Shown here: piece after piece, positions 57,481 to 64,000 of the stretch
Layout: each line of letters opens with the position of its first letter
Numbering within the stretch: the stretch's first letter is position 1
The notes under the pieces: generated by a model
Seen by the model: the letters and a program-made list of their open reading frames with translations, nothing else
What the model was told of the DNA's origin: nothing
Database searches by the model: none
Assembly: GCA_027257055.1 (NCBI GenBank)
Contig: JAPVLO010000146.1
Location: 2,542,001 to 2,606,000, forward strand
DNA: 64,000 nt
Reading direction: 5' to 3'
Source: Cephalopachus bancanus
Taxonomy: Eukaryota; Chordata; Mammalia; Primates; Tarsiidae
Translations under genes and position numbers: made by a program

Positions 57481-58993
57481 TATACAGTCGGTGGCTTATA
57501 TGTAGTTTATAGATAGTGCTGAATCATGGATCTTGCTCTAGTGAGCTGGAGTGGGGGGTGAATTTTTTTTCGAACTTGGCTTCTGTCTTTTGTCCACTGG
57601 GATTCCATTCTAGTCTGTGGACAGGCTATGCATCCTAACAGTCTACCACCCCAAAACATACTGACTACTTACCCCAAGCCTCCCCAGGTAAGTTAGGGAT
57701 AAAGTGGTGAAAAAAAGTCAATAAAAGACAAAGACCCTACTACTCAGTTCTCTGGATGCTTGGGATTCATTTATAAAGATAGATTCAGATAAAGAGTGCC
57801 AAAATGATCTGCATGACTAGTGAATGGAAGTTTTTTGCCAAGGTGAGGAGTAATGCCCATGGATGGCAATGGAACAATGTACCTGCATGGACATGTGTTT
57901 CCTATCATGTGGGAATGTATTTCATCTTAGTAAGACACCACAGGAGGGGTATGCAATTACACAGTCTCAATGGGTTAGGGGTTGACAGATCCCATCTCGG
58001 CACCATTATTTTCTGTTCACCAGTCTTTGCTGTAAGTTTCTTAGCCTATCTGGCTGCCATGGTGTTCAATTAGGCCCCTACTCCATATTTTATCAATCCC
58101 CAGTGCTTAGCATTATTTGAAGATCACACATATAAGAACTCAGTTTAAAATTCCTAATAAAGAAAAGCTAATTGACCTAATTTTTGTCAAATATTCCACT
58201 CTGACCCCAGAAGTTTTGGTATTTGGGACTAAGATCAGCACAACTTACTGAAAGTGGTAGAAAATATATTTTATTTAAGAAAAAGGTTTTGCCTGAAAGG
58301 AATGTTGAAGTTCCCTAGTTTATATCATATAAAATACTACAAGAGATTTTAGAATTTACTCCACAATTTTGGAGTCTATACGGTCTTGAGATATACATGT
58401 TAAATGAGCATTTGGGCTTTTTTCTTCCATTGGGTTATTGGATTATGGTAAAGATTAATTCATTCTATTCTCCCATCTTGACCTTGTAATAAATTTCATT
58501 CATAAATCAATACACCTTCTTGAATGACCACATTCAGTAACATGATTAATTATTTTTTTCAATCATATAAACTTGGAAGAAAAATTTGATAAGTGGAAAT
58601 ATTATGTTGTATTTTTGCTTGAGTTCAAACTTTTCTTTATGTTGTGTTATTATTGTTGCTGGGTTTGATTATTTGCTTACTAAACTTTGCAGGAGACAAA
58701 AGCAGATTACATTGTAATATTTGTTCTATTGGATAATTTATTTGATTAATTGCAAACTAAAAATAAGTTATCCAGTGATTCCGGAATAGGAATTTGAATA
58801 TGTTTTCAAACATTTCTTGTAAGTACTAAGACACTACAAACTTCTTCTTCCTGTAGAAGGATGGCAAATAGCTCAGTTTCTTTCTGAGCAATTTTAAACC
58901 CCTTTTCTGCATGTTAAATTTAAAATAAAAACTCACATTCTTATATAATAGGCTGTAATGATTTAATCTTGAACTATTATATCAAAAGACACT
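57481..58993. other. Unassigned DNA
   Basis: No family recognised; an 89-codon frame at 57804-58073 has no convincing homology. Confidence 0.5.
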
Positions 58994-58995
58994 TA

Positions 58996-59888
58996 TGAGG
59001 AGAGAACCTCCCCAAAACCAGAATTTCTTTATAAAAAAAATTATGAGCCGGCTCGGTGGCTCAGCCTGTAATCCCGCGCCTTTGGGAGGCTGAGGTGGGT
59101 GGATTGCCTGAGCCCGCGGGTTCGAGACCCGCCTGGGCAGCGAGACCTCGTCTCTACAATAAATCAAAAAATCAGCCGGGCGTGGTAGTGCATGCCTGTA
59201 ATTCCAGCTACTTGGAAGGCTGAGGGGGAAGGATCCCCAGAGTCCAGCAGGTTGAGGCTGCGGTGGCCGGGAGCGGCCACTGCACTCCAGTCTGGGTGAC
59301 AGAGTGAGACTCCAACTCAAAAAAAAAAAAAAAAAAAAAAAAAAAATTATGTAGTTGTTCTTACATGATGCTTAAACTTCAATTACCTTCAAAGTACCCT
59401 CAATTTGATGCAATACACCTATTGATATGCCTTTTCCACTGCTTAAAACAGTCTTCAAACTTGTCAATTTTGATGCTTTTTAGTGCTTCTACCAATTTTT
59501 GTTTCACCTCATCTAAACATTTCTCTTTAGGACATTTTTCATCCAGGGAAACAAACAAACAAAAAGTCGTTTGGGGTGAGATAGGGTGAATAGGAAGGAT
59601 GGGGCATGGGGGTCATGCTGTTTTTGGTCAAAAACTGCTGAACACTCAGTGTGGTGTGGGCAGGTGTGTCCCTAAATCACCCACCATGAAATAGGCAACT
59701 GGTTGAAAGAATCTCAAAAAAAAAAAAAAAAATTACCTCACTGAGGTTGAACACAACTTCTCACAACAATGCTAGCTGGTACACGGATGCCAATGGATTC
59801 CTAGAACACTTACCTAGTGGGGGAAGCCTGTACTACCTGAGACTCACCTCCCAAAACATAATTCCAGGTTGTTTTGTGTCCCCACGCA
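58996..59888 (-). mobile_element. Mariner-family non-autonomous transposon, copy 2, split by an Alu
   Basis: Left end TGAGGAGAGAACCTCCCC with AAAACCAG, right end CCAGG with GTGTCCCCACGCA: imperfect inverted repeats flanked by TA (58994-58995 and 59889-59890). Removing the nested Alu and one copy of its target duplication leaves about 590 bp, close to the 555 bp of copy 1, and the two share the same internal layout. On the minus strand the interior shows a mariner transposase segment (YSPYLTPNDF, near the second catalytic Asp) and a C-terminal FEDCFKQWKRH segment and GYFEG. The copy keeps about 37 bp that copy 1 lacks near 59655. Both are non-autonomous. Confidence 0.88.
59046..59338 (+). mobile_element. 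Young lineage-type Alu nested in the mariner element
   Basis: AGCCGGCTCGGTGGCTCAGC, GGTTCGAGACC at 59119-59129, linker CTACAATAAATCAAAAAATC, and a hairpin region GGTGGCCGGGAGCGGCCACT (59261-59280). A long A-tail follows. Target duplication AAAAAAAATTATG at 59033-59045 and 59339-59351. Very CpG-rich, so recent. Confidence 0.95.
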
Positions 59889-59892
59889 TACG

Positions 59893-60058
59893 CTATTTTA
59901 TTTTATTTTCAAGAGTATTTCCTACAAGCATTTGTTTTATATTTGTTTATACTTGCTAAATAATTCAAGTTTTTTGGATCCTCCCTTGTATGTTACTATA
60001 TTTTATTTTCAAGAGTATTTTCTTTAAGTATTTGTTTATGCTTGTGCATGCTTGCTAG
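59893..60058. repeat. Imperfect 65-bp direct repeat at exactly 100-bp spacing
   Basis: TTTTATTTTCAAGAGTATTT is at 59901-59920 and again at 60001-60020; homology continues through ATTTGTTTAT and CTTGCTA in both. It starts within a few bases of the right end of the mariner element. Confidence 0.85.
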
Positions 60059-60334
60059 AACATATATGAAATCATCCATTCTTTATTATCAGTATTGAAA
60101 AGCAAAGTAGTTATTTAGCAAATTAATAGAAAAATAAATATAAAACATATTCTGTTAAAATTTTTACTTTTCATAAGTTTTTATTTTAAGTCTTCAGATA
60201 ATTTCTTTTTAGGATTGATTTAAGGGAAAGAGGGACGAGAGTTTCAATGTTACATATCTATGCTATACTTTGTTCCAAATATTACTGTACACTCAAAATT
60301 TCTTTACAGTTATGCTTTTACTAATGGTGTTGGG

Positions 60335-60915
60335 TTATCTATCATTGCATGACAACTGACTAAAAACTAAGATGCTTAAAATAACAAATATCTATTTTCC
60401 CATAGTTTCTGATGGTCAAAAATTTGGGTGCAGCTTAACTACTTGCAATCACAGGCTACAATCAAAGTGTCAGCTAAGACTGGAGTTTCATCTCAAGTCC
60501 TGAATAGAAGATCTATTTCTAAGCTCAGTCATGTAGTTGGTGGCAAGACTCAGTCCCTCTTGGGCTACTGGACTGATGATCTCACTTTCTTACTGGCTGT
60601 TGACCAGAGGCCTCTCTCAGCAGCTTGCTCTATGATTCTCTCTACTGAGAAGCTCACAATACAGCAACTGGCTTACATTAGAGCAAAGAGAAAGAAAGAG
60701 ACAGACAGAGAAAGGGACAAAAGAGAAGGCAAACAGAAGCCAGTATCTTTTTGTAGCCAAATTGTAATAGTGATATACTATAATATTTGCCTTATTATAT
60801 TCCTTAAAAGCACTTCAGTAGGTTCAGGCCACACTCAAAGAGAAGAGAAAGAATAACAGAAGAGTACAAATACCAGGAGGCAAGAATCACAGGAAGCCAG
60901 TTTAGAGGCTGCCTA
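60335..60915 (+). mobile_element. Ancient dispersed repeat, copy 3
   Basis: TATCATTGCATGACAACTGA, AAGATGCTTAAAATAACAAA, CTATTTTCCCATAGTTTCTG and, near the end, ACAAATACCAGGAGGCAAGA and GAGGCTGCCTATCA fit both ends of the old repeat seen in part at 27405 and 32262. The 142-codon frame (60428-60856) lies entirely in it and is not a gene. Confidence 0.6.
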
Positions 60916-61117
60916 TCAAAACAATAATTGTCAAATTCAGGAAATAGCTACTATTAGAGAAATGTTTAAGAATTTTGTAGGGGCTTCAAGTGAAGCATAG
61001 ATAAGTGACAATGTACCTGATGCAGTACACCTTTTCTGTGGAAGTCAGAAGACTTGGGTTCTGAAACTAGCTTTAGTACCTGTGATCTTGGATGGTTTCT
61101 ATTTTAAATCTCCTCTT

Positions 61118-61401
61118 TTTTTTTTTTTGAGTTGGAGTCTCACTCTGTTGCCCAGACTGGAGTGCAGGGGCCGCTCCCGGCCACTGCAGCCTTGACCTGC
61201 TGGGCTCCGGCGATCCTTCCGCCTCAGCCTTCCAAGTAGCCGGAATTACAGGCATGTACTACCACGCCCGGCTGATTTTTTGATTTATTGTAGAGATGAG
61301 GTCTCGCTGCCCAGGCGGGTCTTGAACCCGCGGGCTCAGGCAATCCACTCACCTCAGCCTCCCCAAGGCGCGGGATTACAGGCTTAGCCACCGAGCCCGG
61401 C
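61118..61401 (-). mobile_element. Young lineage-type Alu, antisense
   Basis: T-run, then GAGTTGGAGTCTCACTCTGT, GGGGCCGCTCCCGGCCACTG, linker GATTTTTTGATTTATTGTAG, and CTTGAACCCGCGGGCTCAGG, ending CACCGAGCCCGGC. A perfect 14-bp target duplication TTAAATCTCCTCTT flanks it (61104-61117 and 61402-61415). It landed in a possible MIR fragment (61045-61103, TTGGGTTCTGAAACTAGC). Confidence 0.95.
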
Positions 61402-61415
61402 TTAAATCTCCTCTT

Positions 61416-62854
61416 AAACCATGAGAAGACCTGGGCAAGTATTCTAAGAAACACAACTGAGCACAGGAATGAGCTGGACTAGCCAAGACCTGCACAGTGT
61501 GGGGCAGAAGGAATCCAAAAGACAGTCTCTAAGTGAAATGGTAAGAACATAAGTGAAGCATCAACACAAAGAATCCACTAGGCAAAAAGGTGCAATCCAG
61601 GAGGATGTAACAAAGCAGTCACTGAATACACCATTGAATAAGTGGGTTTGTAACGTACATGGGAGATTGAATCTTGAAAGATTCTCTGAGGCTCTGGAAG
61701 ATAAGGAGGAAACACTTAGGAAACAAGCTCTTCTAGACAATGCCTGAGATCACTCTGGTTCTTCACGTGCTCCTGTAATGAATATGGGTTTAGGGAGTGG
61801 GTAGGACAAACATCTGCTAACCCGTTTCACAAACCCCAGTAAATTAAATGTAAAAACAACAACAACAAAAAAGACAACCATAGAGAAGAGGATAATACGG
61901 AAGCATTAGACAGATAAAATGTGTCAATGTCATTCCAGAAGAGAGGAATGAAGTAGAAGCTTACTGAGAGCTAAATAAAAAGGAAACAATAGTGGCCCGT
62001 TTTATATAAATGGAGATTTCAGCAGAGAAAAGAGTTCATCTGAGCAGGAGAACTCACTACAAGTCTCAGGTTTAGAGAAAGAAGGGAACCAACATCAGGG
62101 AATTTGCTGGTCTATGAAATGATTCTTATAGTTGTTTCCACATACCTTCCTCCATTTTCCATTCCTCTTGAGGGGCTTATCAAGAACCAATAGCAAAGAG
62201 ATAAAAATACCTGGGCACTTGAAGAAAAAAAAGCAAAACACAGCCACAAAGGATTAACTCATAACTTAAATTCCAGGAAAAGAGACCAAAGAAAGTAGAA
62301 GATAAATTTATCAGAAAGAGAGAAGTGGGGGAGGGGAGAGAGAGAATATTCCAAAGCTAAAGGGGAAGTCTATAAGAAGACAAACAAGCAGATGAAAAAA
62401 AGTGGTACTCCCAGACACTTGAAATTTCGAAACAACAAAGAGATAATTTTAAAACTTCCATTAGAATGAGATTCCATCTATAATCTCTTATCAGTATCAC
62501 TGGTTGATATCAGGCAATAAGAAAATAATTTCAAAATTTAGTATGGAATGTATTTAAAATATAAAATTCTAAACCCTGGGTAATGTTAATCAAGAGTCAA
62601 AACAAAACAAAGCATTTTATGAAATTCAAATATTGAATCTACCTCTCATGGTTCTCTTCTGATAAGGTTCTAACAGGAATATTAAAAACTAAGAAAGACA
62701 AAGATGTACATTGCAAAAATGCGGGAGTTCACTCTGGAATCCAAAAAATAGACCCTAAAATGACAGTGTGTGGTAAACCTAGAAATTATTTGGCCATATC
62801 AGAAGAGGCGATTAGTGGGATATAAGATAAACATCTTCAAGAAGAATGAAATAG
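61416..62854. other. Unassigned DNA, A-rich on the plus strand
   Basis: No family recognised. The purine bias (for example 62225-62420) could be old L1 sequence, but I see no diagnostic motif. A 64-codon frame (61553-61747) is unremarkable. Confidence 0.4.
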
Positions 62855-64000
62855 ACATCAGCAAGATAGTTGAATAGGAAGTCCCAGAATGCTCTTCCTC
62901 TGGAGGAGAAACCAGTTCAATAAAAATGCACAGATCAGTTTCCTTTGTGAAAAATTCAGAAACCCAATAAAAGGTCACTATATCCCAGGCAAGCATAAAA
63001 CCCAGCTGCATCAAAGCCAGTGGGAAGATTCGTGACATTCACTTACCATAGTCCCTCTTCCTCAGTGCAGCACAATTGAGAAAAAAAATTCTCAGATTTT
63101 AGCTTTCCCCTGGGGAAAGAAAGAAAAGACTGAAACATATGTCCAATGTCAATATCCAGACTTTTCCAGGAGCTGCCCAAAAGATTTGCTTAAACCCTGC
63201 CTGAGTCTAAACATTGACAGGAAAGGGTGCCAGGCTGAGGGCTGCTGAGAACAAAGGCAATCATTTGGAGCCCTCACTAGTCATAGTCCCTCCCTGGCTC
63301 AGTGCAGAAAAAGTGGAAGTAAAAAACCTCAATTTCCAGCTTCTTTCTGGAAAGAAAAGAAGTTAAGCCTACATTCCACTTTATGCTTTTTGGGGAGTGC
63401 TTGAGAGGACTAGTTTATGTCTTGCCTGTCAGAGCACTGATGGTATCTGGCATACTCTAGATGCCTGGGGACTGCTGAGAACAAAAGAGAGCTAGACAAT
63501 TTGTGTCTGAACCATGGGACCTGTGATATAGCAGATAAGCTGATAAAGTTTGGCAGCCTCTCCCTTGAGATGGGAGAGAAAAGTGGGGCATGTATCCAAC
63601 TTTCCATTTTTTTTTCCAGGGGCTGCCTGAAGGGTTGGTTTCTGTCTTGCCTGTCTCAACATGCTAATGGTGCCTACTATACTCTAGAAGCCTTGTGGGT
63701 GGGCCACTGAAAATAAAAAGATCTGGGTGGCTTGTAGCAATTTCAGAGAACCTGAAGTACTAGAGACAGATACTAGAGAGAGAGCTAAAGATTGAAAAGA
63801 AAAAAAAAATTCCTTTAACTGGGATTTACGTAAGTCCCCAAAAGACATATCCACGTAAAAGTTTTCAGAGACTCTAGAATGTCTAGCTGGAAGGTCTTTC
63901 CCAGTATAAAACCAGTTTATAAACTGGGAGAGATTGCATTTTCTTAAAATGTGAAGCTCATAACACAAAGTTAAAAGGTACATGAAGAAACAGGGAAATA
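62855..64000 (+). mobile_element. L1 5' untranslated region with tandem units, running off the window
   Basis: CAGCAAGATAGTTGAATAGG then AAGTCCCAGAATGCTC resembles the start of older primate L1 5' regions (AAGATGGC, GAATAGG). After TTTCCTTTGTGAAAAATTC and ACCCAATAAAAGGTCA the sequence falls into about three units of roughly 230 bp, each with a CAGTGCAG or equivalent, an AAAGAAAAG purine patch, a CCAGGAGCTGCC-like segment and a CTGCTGAGAACAAA-like end. ORF1 would follow beyond 64000. The copy is diverged and its flanking duplication is outside the window. Confidence 0.7.

Noticed and set aside
58982..59320. 112-codon minus frame starting MSWSLTLSPRLECSGR
   Set aside because: This is the usual antisense-Alu open frame; the same peptide pattern appears at 33060-33392 and 13042-13227.
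60428..60856. 142-codon plus frame
   Set aside because: It lies wholly within an ancient dispersed repeat; no domain seen.
62855..64000. Tandem units considered as a satellite or CRISPR-like array
   Set aside because: The 230-bp period, diverged units and L1-like start fit an L1 5' region better.
1..64000. Search for an undescribed multi-gene system
   Set aside because: No run of adjacent, co-directional coding frames exists; everything recognisable is a transposon, a simple repeat or probable regulatory DNA.

Overview
This window is AT-rich, repeat-dense nuclear DNA from a primate. I can support no intact protein-coding gene and no rRNA, tRNA or CRISPR locus. Its longest open frames (171-218 codons) are pieces of a dead LINE-1 reverse transcriptase, and nearly all the others are chance frames or lie inside repeats. 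The window is best read as intergenic or deep intronic sequence.

Organism: dimeric 7SL-derived Alu elements point to a primate. The youngest Alus here (12925-13213, 33041-33336, 59046-59338, 61118-61401) are not the anthropoid S/Y type. They also do not look like the lemur Alu or the tRNA-fused lorisiform Alu. They share a linker read as CTACAATAAATC, a tRNA-like GGTTCGAGACC box and a GC-rich hairpin in the right arm. By elimination I favour a tarsier; this is inference from memory of SINE types and is not proven.

Layout: 0-3.2 kb holds a Tigger-like remnant, an old Alu, a mariner derivative with intact ends (2388-2942) and a very short L1 insertion. 3.2-15 kb is mostly unassigned, with an old L1 piece, an L1 3' end and one young Alu. 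15-20 kb contains two stretches that look like conserved non-coding DNA (15355-15900 and especially 19140-19830), plus a MER5A-like hAT element carrying a (TG)n tract. 20-33 kb has Alu, L1MA-type, MIR, L2 and Tigger-like remnants and an L1 with a 5' inversion (27537-27923). 33-44 kb has four Alu copies, MIRs, a 170-bp pure purine tract and a 77-bp direct repeat spaced by 671 bp.

45.2-49.4 kb is the dominant element: a LINE-1 with nearly the whole ORF2 and 3' end, broken by stops and frameshifts. 49.4-58.9 kb has more Alu, L1, MIR and hAT-like remnants and a long ancient repeat. 59-60 kb has a second mariner copy with a young Alu nested in it, followed by a 100-bp-spaced duplication. The window ends in the 5' untranslated region of a sense-strand L1 (62855 onward) built of about 230-bp tandem units.

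Nothing here looks like a new enzymatic or defence system. The most interesting points are the Alu lineage with its two palindromes, the pair of mariner derivatives sharing an internal deletion, the two long-spaced direct repeats, and the conserved-looking block near 19.5 kb. Family names are from pattern memory; no alignment could be run.
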